Assembly (NCBI GenBank): GCA_963969395.1
Contig: OZ017795.1
Location: 7,502,001-7,566,000 of the forward strand
Length of the DNA: 64,000 nucleotides
Reading direction: 5' to 3'
Origin: Pseudoscleropodium purum
Taxonomy: Eukaryota > Streptophyta > Bryopsida > Hypnales > Brachytheciaceae
Shown here: piece after piece, positions 48,720 through 61,160 of the stretch
How positions within the stretch are numbered: the first letter of the stretch is position 1
How the letters are laid out: every line of letters begins with the position of its first letter
Notes under the pieces: model-generated
What the model was told of the DNA's origin: nothing
Seen by the model: the letters and a program-made list of their open reading frames with translations, nothing else
Databases searched by the model: none
Translations under genes and position numbers: made by a program

Positions 48720-50600
48720 ATGTTTAAGTATGTATTAATGTACAGCATGGAGTCATGCTTTTATAGTTTTACCCTCTTCTTTTTTTTCAAACAAACGGTG
48801 ACCAATTCAGATTTTTTTTTTAAAAAGAAAAAAAGCCAACAATTAGTCCATCCAGTTCCCACAGACTTATGGTTTTTATCTCTTTGTTTTGGGGGCTGCT
48901 TCCTAAAATGGTGCCAGCACATGATGTTGAACTTGCAAGTACTCTCCTCTGCCAGCCTAGCATGATCCATATAACATTCATAATTCAGTGTCCGTGCTAA
49001 AGACAAAGATGTATCAACTAACTGTCTCTCTTTCATTCTGATAAGACTTGGGGCGGATTCTTCATGCTGATATGCAATATGTACTTAACTTATGTATAAA
49101 AGTACAAGAAAGAAGGAAGCAAATTGAGCAAAAGTTAACTCAGTTTACTTAAATTGCAGTTTACAGTGCTTCATGTAGTGTGTGAGACTAAATTACTGTA
49201 AAGATCTCCAATTTGAGCACAATTTGAGTGACCAAGTTTAGAATCTGTACTTGATCACCTTGTGCTTCTCCATTTCCATTTCTGCTCAGCTTCACCATTG
49301 AACTCTCTCTCTCTCTCTCTCCTGCTGGAACACAAAGTGCTGCAACTTGACTGTGTGCCTCAGCTGCAATTATTCAAAAGCAAAAGGCATCAGCATCCAC
49401 GAATGAGAAAGTATCTGACTGATTTCTCTTGGACTTGATGGATCTGGAACCACCACTTGTAATTCTTAGCAATCTCAATGGGCATTCAAGATGTGGGCCT
49501 CAAACAAACAGACTCAACTGAGCCCATTTACATAAAAGAGGCAGCCAAGTAATTATTTCATATGGAAAGCACTGTTATGTCTCATAATCTCGTCCTTTTA
49601 ATGTTATGGTGGCTTTTGTATTAAATGCATGATTGAGTATAAGTGGAATCTAAAGAGGATCCAACTATTATTTGAGGTAACATGAAAATAAAAATCTCCG
49701 TCTTGCCATTCCTGTGGCTCAACCTGAGATTTGTACTTTTGCAGTACAGTTTCTTTACTAATGTACCCCAGTTTTACATCGATGAACTGGAGCTATTTCT
49801 CCAAGCAAGATTGGAGTTGCGCAGTCTCTTCCAGTTTCAATTAGTGGGAAGCTCCTTGTTTGTTTGATTTAACTTCTGTTTTGCACTGAACCTCATATTT
49901 ATTAAATTGGTGGATTTGAATGAAATTGACACAGTTTAAATCACCTCAAATGTGCACCTTCCCTCATTTTTAGAGTTTTAAATACATGAAAGTTTCGGAC
50001 ACATAATACATGACCAAATTTTTAAAGCTTTGGGTTCCAAAACTTCACAATTTGGGGGGCTCTAAACAAGCCGATTCAACGCTAAGCTTCGGAAGATTTG
50101 TTTGGTACTCCTCATCACAGTTGTGGAGGTTGGTGGTCCACGTTGAATTTTCTCATACGGCTATTGCTTTTTCACAAGCACACTCCCTCCCAGTAGTGTC
50201 TGCCCCAGTTTTAAACTCTACATCGGTAGGCGATTTAAATGCTAATTTACACTGGACAAATGTTCATCGTGTTCTATTTTAAATTTTTTTTTAAACTTCT
50301 AAAGAAAGCGGTGTTATTTACCTGCGATCATTATGAAGGGTATCATCTTTGTTTGTAGAGGATCAAAGTTGGAATCCTATCAGCCAACCAGAAGTTTATT
50401 AAAACTCCTTTAAAAAGAAACTAGCTGTTCTTGTCGTGCTGGAGCAAATGGGATTTCTATTAGTCCAGAACCTGATCAGATCGAAATAAATAAGCATTTA
50501 TACAGTACTCAACTAGCTGAATCTGTAGACCTAAAACATGTGCCAAACTACCAATACTGCATAAAAGTCAACGACAGGGTCAATCAGAGGTTAGAATCAC
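48720..50600. other. intergenic region of mixed composition, weakly gene-like near 49300-49490
   Basis: Contains a (CT)9 run at 49303-49320. On the minus strand a 31-codon frame (49390-49485) is followed by an acceptor-like ttgcag and a second open stretch (about 49195-49364). No family is recognised. It could be a non-coding transcript or a lineage-specific small gene, or chance. Confidence 0.25.
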
Positions 50601-51262
50601 AAGAGCAAGAGACATGGCTTTCTAGGTGCTTGCAGGCTTGCAGCACCGAAGCATAGAGAATCTGTGAAGGAAACGAATATCCGGTTGCTGTTAGACACAC
50701 TGATAATCCATCGTCGCATTAACTTGAAATCAAAGACAGCTAATATGCATGTACTAATCCATCACAGGCAGGAGATTATCATTAAATAGAATGTACAAGG
50801 TCGAGCTGTCCATGGTAGAATATCAATTCCATTAATGAGATCGTTAGTGACGTGCATAGCAAATTATGCGATATACGTCAGCGCTAAAGTACACTTTCCA
50901 GAGGTGATGTGCATACCTGAGGTGGCTGCATACCACAGATGATTCTGCTACCGGTGAATGAACATCAGCTAAAGTGGTTGTATATTTCAACCTCACGTAA
51001 CTATAGGAGTTCTTTCTCAAGTACGTGACGAGGGCTATACAAGATGATTTATAAGCACATGAATTTGTACTGAGTAGAGCGGAACAATGAAGCTATGTAC
51101 TGACCACGAACAGCCGGCGAAAATCCGCTAACTGCAGTGTGGGCCTTATGAAGGAGCACAGGGACCTTTTGTAGGCATGCTCTTTCAATCATGGGACCGC
51201 ATAGAAAGCACGGCATCTATCGAGCCGAGAACGGAGATTTCGCAATTTCGCACTCTGCAGGT
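50600..51262 (-). other. probable 3' UTR of the DELLA-like gene
   Basis: Non-repetitive, moderate-GC sequence immediately downstream (minus strand) of the GRAS stop codon. The polyadenylation site was not determined. Confidence 0.3.
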
Positions 51263-52981
51263 TCACGCACACTGCCACGCAGAGGCAGCTATCAGGGGGC
51301 GCGCGTGCCAACCCAGAGTAAGGCAATCCAGTCTTTCTTCAATTCGGTAGCCCTCGCCTGAGAACATGGTGAGCAATATGCTGGCCTGTTTAAGAGCATT
51401 CAGGCCCAACTGGATAGGCCGGAAACCCGCCTTCAACAAACGCAACCGCCATTGAACTAGATTCTCATGCCTTTCCGTGCGTGCAGCATCCTCACAAGCC
51501 ACAATGTTGTAGATCTCCCGGCCTAAGTACAACTTGGCCAGTACTTGCTCGTTGCTCTCTGAAGGAAAGTTGGATGCTTCAAGTGAGTCAAACATGGTTG
51601 AGTAATAGTGTAAGGCCTCCGTAAATCTGCCTAGAAACGAAGGATTGTTGTGGTTTGCCTCGTGCTCGACAATTGTGAAAATTTTGGGCTTCAATGCCCG
51701 AACTGAACACAGCACCTCGTCAATGGCGCGGACAGGTCCATCAGAAAAGAGAAGCTTGTGGAGTTGTAATACAGAATTCACAGCAACTGCTTCGCCATGG
51801 CGCACTTGGAGCATCCACGGTTTGATATCGTCCAACTTCTCCGCAACTACGCCCCGAAATTCAAACTCAACCTTGACGGTATCTGCTAATTGGCGCAACT
51901 TCTTGCCAATTTCCTGCAACACATCGTTTCCACCGGGTTGTGGAGGCCCAATCCCTGTAAGGCGGAGACGAGGAGGTCCTCCAGGTCGTAGCGCAAGGGC
52001 CTGGATCAGTGCAGGCCACTGTAGCCCGTGCATAAGATTGAAATCTATGACATGAACCTGCTTATGGCCGGCAAAAGCCTCGAGAATCGCCTGGTTGGCC
52101 GTGAAGTGTGCAAATTTAAGATACGGACATGTCTCGTAGAAGTGAAAGTGCAGCAACTCTGAGAGAGAATCTGACTGGTTACTATTGTTGCCACTAGAGG
52201 AAGCAGCGCCGTAAACTCGACGAGCCAAAGCATCAATAAAGTGGGTGGCCACCTTGCCCATGGGTCCGGGTGGCAGACCCAGAACTTGCATTCGGTGGAG
52301 GGTCTGCTCTGCTAGTTTAAGATTTCCTCTCTGAATAGCCTCAGCACAGGCCAATAGAGAGTGCACCAGCTGGACACCACTGGTCTCATCGTCACCCATT
52401 GGAATTTGTTGTTGCTCCACAACTCCTCCAGTGGAGGCATGACCTCCGCCATATGGTACTGTATCCGTGCTCGTCAATCCAGTTTGGAATGCCGGAGTAA
52501 TGGGGCGGTTAGCATTCGCTCGACTGCCATCGTATTGTGCCGCTATGAAATTAGTCCCAACAGTGGGAGTATCCCGGTATTGGAGAGTTGGAAGCTGGGG
52601 CGAGCCCGTCTCCAACGATGAGTCACGGCTGGAGGTAACTTCTAGATCATTGTTGTGAAGAGAATCTTCTGAGAGGGAACTCCGCTGCTGCTGTGTCACT
52701 GCCATCGGACCAGCAGTGTTGGAAGAAAGCTCCTCGATCATGCAGTCGATCCATCCTGTCATATTGCTGGAGCGGTTGCTTATCTGAAGACCGTATTCCG
52801 ATGTGTGGTGGGCAGGAACGCCCGGTTCGTGGGCTGCTGCGCCAAAGACGCTGTGCAGCTGCTCCAAATGCTGCACTACGTCAGATGGTTGCATAAAATT
52901 AGAATGTCTGAATTGCCCATCCACTATAGCCCCACCGGTTGCCTCGTGGCGGCTGCTGCCTGGATAGTATTGATATGCCAT
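51263..52981 (-). CDS. DELLA-like GRAS transcriptional regulator
   Basis: Single coding exon, 572 residues. Residues about 200-572 form a full GRAS domain: LHR I (VQLVHSLLACAEAIQ, 203-217), VHVID (309-313) with the DELLA-subfamily context FNLMHGLQWPALIQALALRP, LHR II, the PFYRE region (LYLGREIYNIV, 484-494), RTERHE (501-506) and SAW (LTLGWHARPLIAASAW, 554-569). The N-terminus keeps a MADVAQKLEQLE-like stretch (SDVVQHLEQLHSVFG, 33-47) and a WLDSML-like stretch (MTGWIDCMIEEL, 74-85). No DELLA or VHYNP motif is recognisable. Seed-plant DELLAs bind the gibberellin receptor GID1 through those motifs, so this protein is unlikely to be a canonical gibberellin sensor. The linker at 86-200 is Ser/Thr/Gln-rich. 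Confidence 0.93.
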   Translation of the reverse strand: MAYQYYPGSSRHEATGGAIVDGQFRHSNFMQPSDVVQHLEQLHSVFGAAAHEPGVPAHHTSEYGLQISNRSSNMTGWIDCMIEELSSNTAGPMAVTQQQRSSLSEDSLHNNDLEVTSSRDSSLETGSPQLPTLQYRDTPTVGTNFIAAQYDGSRANANRPITPAFQTGLTSTDTVPYGGGHASTGGVVEQQQIPMGDDETSGVQLVHSLLACAEAIQRGNLKLAEQTLHRMQVLGLPPGPMGKVATHFIDALARRVYGAASSSGNNSNQSDSLSELLHFHFYETCPYLKFAHFTANQAILEAFAGHKQVHVIDFNLMHGLQWPALIQALALRPGGPPRLRLTGIGPPQPGGNDVLQEIGKKLRQLADTVKVEFEFRGVVAEKLDDIKPWMLQVRHGEAVAVNSVLQLHKLLFSDGPVRAIDEVLCSVRALKPKIFTIVEHEANHNNPSFLGRFTEALHYYSTMFDSLEASNFPSESNEQVLAKLYLGREIYNIVACEDAARTERHENLVQWRLRLLKAGFRPIQLGLNALKQASILLTMFSGEGYRIEERLDCLTLGWHARPLIAASAWQCA

Positions 52982-53037
52982 CTATAACTCTTTGCAACTC
53001 GACTCCTCTAAATCTGCGAAGTCATCGATAGAATATC
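52982..53037 (-). promoter_or_regulatory. 5' leader exon of the DELLA-like gene with a 5-codon uORF
   Basis: On the minus strand an acceptor (ttttgcag, ending at 53038) defines a leader exon that joins the start codon directly. It contains an upstream ATG at 53025-53023 opening a five-codon frame that stops at 53008. Its start context is weak. A 5' UTR intron is therefore likely. Confidence 0.5.
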
Positions 53038-56000
53038 CTGCAAAATCACCAAAAAAACCCGAAACTCAGTACTCTGGTTTGATTTCTTCAGTCACGTGCG
53101 TTTAAATTAGTAATAGATGCACAGACGATATCTACCAGCACCTACAAAAAGAATGAACTGAATGATTGAAGTCCCTGAACCAAAATTCCTGTCCTTCGAA
53201 GAATGAGCTATCCTCAGATTCGTCAGGCATTAAAGTATGCTATGCAAACGAAATGTTAACTTTGTGAACCTATTCGTGAATCAAGAAAGAAATAAGAGGT
53301 AATACTTTGAAAAAGCTTCCCAAGACTGTTTATTAAAAGCTGGTACTGAGTAAGTGACCAAATTATATACCCAAGCAAGTGATAAAAATTTCTAGAGAAC
53401 AAAAAAAACAGAGTTTAATTAATTTCGAAAACTGCTTTCGCTGAATTTGTGTTTAGAGACATTCAATGAAGTGCCAAAATATCCATGTCCTCTAAAGCAA
53501 ATCCAGAATAAGGGCGTTAAAAGTTTTCAGAAAACATCTGCGAGAAGCGAGTAGTACCTACGTCAACATAAAAACATATCTGCTTACGGAAAAGTCTACA
53601 AGATACTCGTCATTTATATCCTTAAGGCATCATCCGTAGAGAAGGAACCGATGAATACCTCGCTGTTCTACCACGAAAGAACGGAACCAACTGCCAAAGC
53701 ATTTTTCCAGCTACTACACACCGTCATTCCTCAGATGTTTACGCCCTCTGCCAGGCAAACATGTTCACATCAGAACATCAATTAACGACCACGTCCAAGA
53801 AAGTCGCCAATATGGAGGCCTTGAATCACTATCTCGGAGGATCAAATTAATAACATAACAGTGACTGGTGTTCTGAATGCTACAGAGGAGTCTTTTCCCC
53901 TCCTTCGCCACTAGAAGCCACTAGCTTTATCAACCTGAGTCAATTGTTTTTCTAAAGGATAATTGATGACGACCTCGATAATATTCCATTTGCTACCAAA
54001 GCGTTCAAGTTTTGCCTGCATCGATAAAATTGTAATCAAGGAACGTCTCTGAGTCTGGGTTGTATACTTCGAGTACTGCTCACAACGATTGCACGGAAAT
54101 CGGGCTATCCCTCGTCGCAAAGCACAGAAATAGTTTTCAAGGGGTCAGAGCTACTGCTGTTTCTTAGTTTCTGAATCAAATGTCCTCATCGACTAGCCAG
54201 TATACCAGCCTGTCAAAGATTGTAACTCTACCGCGACAAATCTGACAGTAAGTGTCCTTTTGTTCCTCAAGGAGCGGTATAGCCTCCTCTTCTAAAGAGG
54301 ATTTGAGGTACAACTTCTGACCCGACAGCAAGATTGCAAGGTGTTATCCATGGCCAAACCCCTATCATTCAATTGAGACAAGCCTATGCGAGCATTCCTT
54401 GGTCCTGGAGAGAGTAGATCGACTATATTTCCAGGCTGTCTATAAACTGTCGTCGCCAGTCTAGTTTGTTGTGTTCATGTCACTTCATCAGTACAGGCGG
54501 CTGTCTGTTAACCTGGAAGTGTAGAATTATTCTCCAGGCACAGCAGGTATCTTAAGAACGGCAAAGGATGAAATTAAGAGAATAAACCTTGATCTTCTGC
54601 TGAATTGAACAATTCCGAGAGCACATCCATGGCCAGTTAGTTACGCAGAACACAGCAAGTATCGCGCTCGAATTCTAAGTATCGTGGAGTTCAAGTAGCT
54701 TGCCTACCAAGAGTGTTGCCAAGAGCCAACCGAAAGGGAATGATCTCAGAAATACGAATAAAGCAGTACAAGGCTACGCGCTAATTTGAATAATAACGAC
54801 CTGGATAAAATTCCGCTCGCCGCGACAAGCAATGGAAGCGAAAAGCATAGCTATCTACCATGAGCCGTAACCAAACCTCCGAAATCGCAACTTGTCCTCA
54901 AAGTATACTGTAACAGCGTACGACAGTCCTAAAATCCAAAAATCTTCACAACGATGCCTAAGGTAGGTCGCGAGCAACAGCGAACAAAATGGAGCAATTA
55001 AACTAGCGAATTTGAGATCAACTCTGAAATCGCAACATTGGCTAGCATTCACAGCCTGCATACTCAGCTCAGGCTAAATTACTACAGCTTGTGGATCGAA
55101 AGCATTCGTTTAAACAAGAGTTGCAAGCCTAACCGTTCCATCTCGTCTATTTCTCTTGCTGAGCTGACTTAAGAGTGCGCTTGTTGTGAAAGATTTCGAT
55201 GGCCTTGCCAGCCTCCACTCTAGTAAGAAAACAGCACCTGCAGTAGCAACACAAGATTATTCAACTTGTACTTTGATACGTCAGTTTTCGCAACTAACAC
55301 ACTGATCGACTCAACAAGAGTACCTCCAAAGATCTCTTGACCACAGCCATAATCTCTACAAGTTGTACATTTCCTGGAAACAATTCGTTCAAATTGCAAG
55401 AGGACTCCCAAGGCAAATTCTCCGAGCCGATGTAATATTTCCAAAATGGTACTCTGTGATAACACCTCACGAACATAAATTTCCAAGAAAAGTCGCACGA
55501 AGAATGGTTGTAACAAGTTGAGTAAATATATGTTTTCTTAGCAGAAGTCAGAAGGAATAGCCAAATATAACATGGAAACAGAGACCTACTGCCAGAAATT
55601 GTGCTTAGATCGATCGAAAGTCAGCCAAACATTTCCGATTCAAATACTCCAGAGTAACAGTTGCATCATTCCGCCAGCTGCAGCATATACGCAGTACAGA
55701 GCTTCACGTTTGATCCGTCCGAGTAACAAATCCTCAATAACAAAAACATCTTCCAGGAGGTTTACCACTAGGCAAGGTTACACACAGCATAACCTGCACT
55801 CGCTATGTCCCTCTCCCACACAAGAAAAACCTTGGAACATCGTAGAGCCAAGAAAACTCATCAAACACTCCCAAGTTCAATGAAAAGTCAAGGATTCGGC
55901 ACGAGAAAGTAGCGATGAGGAACAGGGGATCGCGGCAACGAAATTGAGAAGGCGGGGGATAAAAATATCCTAGAGGATTGGGAAGGCGCGGTGAAGGAGG

Positions 56001-56060
56001 AAGTTAAAAGGCAAGCTGCACACGAAGCTTGCAGCAAAACATCCTTCTGAGAGAGACGCT
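53038..56060 (-). promoter_or_regulatory. 5' UTR intron(s), leader and promoter region of the DELLA-like gene
   Basis: About 3 kb of non-repetitive DNA with higher GC than the flanking desert. No open frame has family motifs. It probably contains 5' UTR exon(s), intron(s) and promoter; the transcription start could not be placed. Confidence 0.35.
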
Positions 56061-59000
56061 CCTTTCAAGAACGACGAGCCTCAGTGGGGGGGGGGGAAGC
56101 GGGACAAGTTTGCGACCTTCCTGGTTTTGTACCTACCACACCTACTCGGTTGCCACGATGGCAACCAGAGGGTCGCTTTCGGACCCGACCCGTCATTGTC
56201 GTTATCATTGCTTTCCCCAGCATTCACGTTACCTCCTCCGTTCGATTCCCTCATTCGAGTTATTAACTTATCCTTCCCCCTTTATGATACGGCCACCCTC
56301 ATTGGCTCTCGAGTTTTTAATTTTAATTTATTTTCTTAGTAGTATGGGCTGTTTTGGTACCGCTGGCTCAAATTGAAGCATCTATTCCGGTATTGGCCTA
56401 TTCGGCAATTCCCAAAACTTGCATCCATCATAACATTCCTGACTGGGTTGGAGAGGACCACCTCCCTTGGCCAACAACTCAAATAGCATTGGTCTTAGGA
56501 CCATCGTGAATAAAGTGTCAAATGGGCTTGTTTCCCTTATAGTATTCGCTAATAAAAACATTCTTGAACTGAACACAAGGGGAGGGGATCCTTTGCCTTG
56601 TGGACATGTATAAGGTAATTGTATCTCATTGTGACCTATTTGGCAATATTGTCCTACCTAGATCCTTGCCTAAAAAATAAGAACAGAAAGATACATTGAA
56701 AATTCCGTCTGAAATATTGGCCATCCTTTACTACAAGATGTCACTATTGAAATCAAAGATGTTATTAGATACTTGAACACCTAAATACTTAACCATCCAC
56801 TCTCATCCATCAAGGGATGAATGGATGATGAATGTTGTGAAAAGTGCACTTCCAATGCAATAAATATTGATTTTGTGGAAGCTTCAAAGAAAATCATGTA
56901 GTTGATCAATTGAAAGAAGAAAGAATGTTTGTTGTACATCTAACAATGATATAGATATTTGAGAAGAATTTTGTTTATATTATAAATTCTCAAAAATAAT
57001 TTCATTTTCTTAATTCAAGTACTTTGAAGTTTGAATTAGAAAAAATTATCATAGTTTGTTTATTCAATTTCAACTATTGACTAAGAAATTGCTAATAATA
57101 TGAATACTTCTAAGTACAAAAAAATTATTCATAAACATAATAAAATCTATATATTTCATTGAAATCCCAAATTAGAATAATTTATATGTCACAATATAAT
57201 TGTGGATATTTATTAATCCATCTTTTTTATATTTTTTTATACTATTATGTATTGTAGTTAGAATATCTAAAAAATCATATGGACTAATAAATCTATGGTG
57301 AGGGAAACATTTTTTTTATTCAAATTAGTAATGTGAATGTTATAGAGTATCTTGTCTTGCAAGCAATGAGGGCATCATTCTAAGAAAATAACCAATTGGA
57401 TTCATTTTTTAACTCCATTTTTACAATTTTAAAAAAAAAAAAAAAAAAAAAAAAATCTAGAGGTTTGAGTTTGTTTGCTATAAAAATCTCACATTTGGGA
57501 TCTATTTTGTATATGCTTCTATTTTTTTTTAAATTGAAAGAATGAAAGTCAATTTGAGGGGGTGGCCCAAGCTCTCAACTCAATTTCTTAACATTAAAAA
57601 AATCAAAATCAAAATCCACATAACAAAGACTTTAACCTTTAAAAAAAATTTCATGTTCTAGCTTGGTCAAAACTTTGTTAGATTTCTATATTAAAACCCA
57701 CATTTCAAATTTTGATATTTTTGAAGTATGATAGAATATGTCTAAAATTCAATCTCATTTTTCATAATTAAAAACACCAAATCAAATTTTATATGATTTC
57801 TTAAAGAAATTTCTTTGGAAAAATCATAGCAATTACAAAAATATTTAAAATAGAATAAAAATTTTATGAAAAATTAAAATAATAATGATAAAAATCATGA
57901 TGTAATTGATGTGCTGCTAATGCTTACAACAAGAGAAATTTGATAGAAAAACTTCAAAAGCAATGTTTTTTGAGTTTTAAAGATACTATCTTCAAAGTGC
58001 CTCAAAAATCATAATTTTTACAATTTTGAAAATATTTAAAATGGAATCAAAAGTAGATTTTTGGAACTACATTTTCTTAGTTAAACTTGAAAACATTTAA
58101 AATCAAGAACTATGTGAAAATTCAAGATTTGACTTTTAAAATGCCCGTTGGGCTTGCAATGTCTTTTAAGAGTTAAATAAAGAAGATTCAAAGTCCTACT
58201 ATATAGTCTAATGAGGTGAAAGATTAATGATTTTTTTATTTAATACACAAATGTATTGCAATTTATGTGGTCAAAGTTTCTAAAATTTCTTCCATATATT
58301 TTCATATTATTTTATTGGAATATCCTACAAAAGAATATGACCCCTCCCCTCTCCCCCTGATTTATAGAATTTTTATCTTTGTAATAGATATGGTGTTTTT
58401 TGACCCCAAAAATGGCCTTAGGACTTTAGTGATTAATGTTGTGATTTTCAAGAATCCCAACACAATATCCAAAAATGCTATCAAGTGAAATTTTTTGAAA
58501 TGTAACTAAGGTTTTTTTAATATTTTATAAAGAGAGAGCTTATTGTGGGAACTACACAACAAACTAAGTACATCCAAGTATGTTGAAAAGGCAATTTTTG
58601 TCTATTCTTCACATGTGTCGTTACTCAATGCCTCATGGTTTTTAAAATGCAAGGTTCTTAATTAATTAAAGAAGGAATAGAAAAAGATAAAACTTATAGA
58701 ATTGAAGGTCTTATGTCTAAATTCTACTCATATGAGACAAAAAAAATCCTTCATTTTTAATAATTGTCATACTTAAATTTTTGGTTCATCCAAGATCTAT
58801 CCACTATATTATACTTCTTGTCGTACTGTTAAAGTATTGTGTGTTTGATTCTACTCATTTTCAAGCCATTTTCATGAGTAGAATCAACAATTGAAGTAGA
58901 CTACCAATTCTATTGGCCATAATTAGTCAAGCCCATCAATTTGGTGACCATATCCCTAGCAAAATCAAATCAAACACACGGTACCTTTACACCAAAGAAA

Positions 59001-59296
59001 TTGCAAGATATTGTCAATTTGATAGTACGGTTTGGCCGACTAGTTCACCTACATGCTTGCCAATGACCTCACCATAGTGTTGAATCGGTAGTGCCTTGCA
59101 AGTTTTCTAATACCTAATTGATTTTGCCTCAAAAAAATTGCAGATCTACATTCCACTCTCTACAACAAACGTAGTGTAATTTCCTTAAGAACAATTTCCT
59201 AAAACTTGTGTAACAAATTTTTAGGCCTCCAAGTCTAGTTGTGGTAAGGTATTCTACTCTAGAAGCAACCATGCTCTACAAGCAATGAAGACACAA

Positions 59297-59535
59297 AGGT
59301 ATATTTTGCTTTCTTCAATGTATCCAAAGTGTACATTTTAAGAGGTGGTTGCTTTCAAAAACCATTGCATGTGTTTCAACTTCTAAAATTTGTAACTAAT
59401 TCCACAAAGGTCCAAAAAATATGAAACAGCTTGGGTTAAATGCCAATTCCAAAAAAATTTTACTTCCTCAAAAAATTTGCTGAAAATTGTTTCAAGGAGT
59501 TTAGCTTCCCCGAAAAGGCAAATCAGTTCTTAAAT
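59297..59535. repeat. dispersed repeat copy (partner at 42400-42655)
   Basis: Same-orientation relative with shared blocks in the same order. A slightly GC-richer stretch (about 59530-59720) follows it. Confidence 0.75.
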
Positions 59536-60884
59536 GGTCGCTTTGAGAGCTTAAATCTCAAAATATACTCCTCAAGTCTCTGGTGAAAGTCGCTCGGGGC
59601 TTCAATGAAGTCTCCATCAAAGCGCTGGAAGACCACGGAAGGGTCCCTTTCCCTTTTGATCCTCGTTTGCCATGGGCACTCTAAAGTCTGGGACCTCTCA
59701 AGTCTCAAGCTCTGTTAGGGTACTTGAAAGGGATGCTTGCCTTTGTATCATGTCGTCTTACAGGGCTCAGGATACTGCTCAAACTAATTAAGGTAAATAC
59801 ACCTAAAATATCACATTTTGCCTAAAATTGTCATCATCACTCTATGTACATCTCTAGAATCAATATGTGTGTATGTTAAAGAATCGATTTTAGAACATCT
59901 ACCAAAAAGAAATTGACTCTTCCATAACTTTTGTATATAGTATCCAAAAATTGTGTTCTTTAGCAGGGCTTTTATTTTGGCAAAATTTCACTAAACTGTC
60001 AAAAATCCAACCTCTCCAGCTTCATCCCTCCAAAAATTGGCCTCTGGAGTGAGGGCAACAAGGGGGGGCACATTGGTCCCAAAAAAAACCCTATTCTTTA
60101 GTGTGTTGGAACCTTCTGTCACTTTCCTACAAGAAAATATGAAATTTTAATTAGTTTAATAATGGTGACTAAAAACAATAGCAAAAAGTGGAAGTTTGGG
60201 GGGTACCCAACTTATGTGAGTTGTATAGTTACAACTCCAAACTTTCCACCTTGCATATTATTTAATGGAAAAAAATAATATTCTGTAGTTGTTTAATTTT
60301 GAATTCCTTTGCCATCCCTAGTTTTTTTAAATAGGTCTTCTAAGTTTGTATGTAAATGAAGTGTACAATTTTGATCATATGATGTTAAATAATTAGTTGT
60401 AAAATTTCTCCTAGGTTTGAAAGAATTGGAGTTGTTCATTCCGGGTCCATAAATTGGTATGAGCAATATCCCAAGCAATCCTTTAGCAACCTTGTTATTG
60501 GAGTTAACTATTTTGACATGTAAATAAATATTCTGGTCAAGCTACAATCCTATCAAAATTAAGGAATATGCAAGTTTATCGCTGCCATGTTTATCCCTTA
60601 TAGGACCATACACTCAAATTTCAAACAATCAATAAATGAAGACATGTTTCAAGCATACAAAGTCTTTTTTCATACATTTAAATGATTGTAGATTCTTGTG
60701 TTATTTCTATTACATTTGGATAGTATAGATTCTTAAAATATTTCTTTACAAAAATTCTATAGGTAAAGGGATAGGGGTATGTTTGTCTTCAAACAATAAC
60801 TTTTCCACCTCTAAAAAAGACCTATCAAAAAACAACTTTGATTAAATAAATAAAATAAAAATATTCAAAAATCACCATAATTAT

Positions 60885-61160
60885 AACTTAAAATTTTGAA
60901 CTTAAAGAAAAAAAATGCTTGTGCAAATTAAACATACTCAATGTATAAGAAATAATTATAGAAGGAATTTCAAATTTTTTATTTCAATTTTTTTAGAAAA
61001 TATTGATTAGTGTAGTAGTAGATCTAACTATACGAATATGGTCTATAGATCACATTGTAAAACTTTTTTTTGAAAATTGTCATTAAATTATTATTTTTAA
61101 TTGTATTTCATAATACATCTTCACAATTTTGGAAATTTGAACAATTCCTTGATCTACAAA
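60885..61160. repeat. dispersed repeat copy (partner at 2025-2290)
   Basis: Collinear AT-rich similarity, including ATTTTGAACT-AAAGAAAAAA near the start and TTTCATAATACATCTTCACA-like sequence near the end. Because the sequence is so AT-rich, the evidence is the order of blocks rather than any single one. Confidence 0.5.

Noticed and set aside
51645..52055. Plus-strand open frames across the GRAS gene
   Set aside because: They are antisense to a fully conserved GRAS domain and have no motif of their own.
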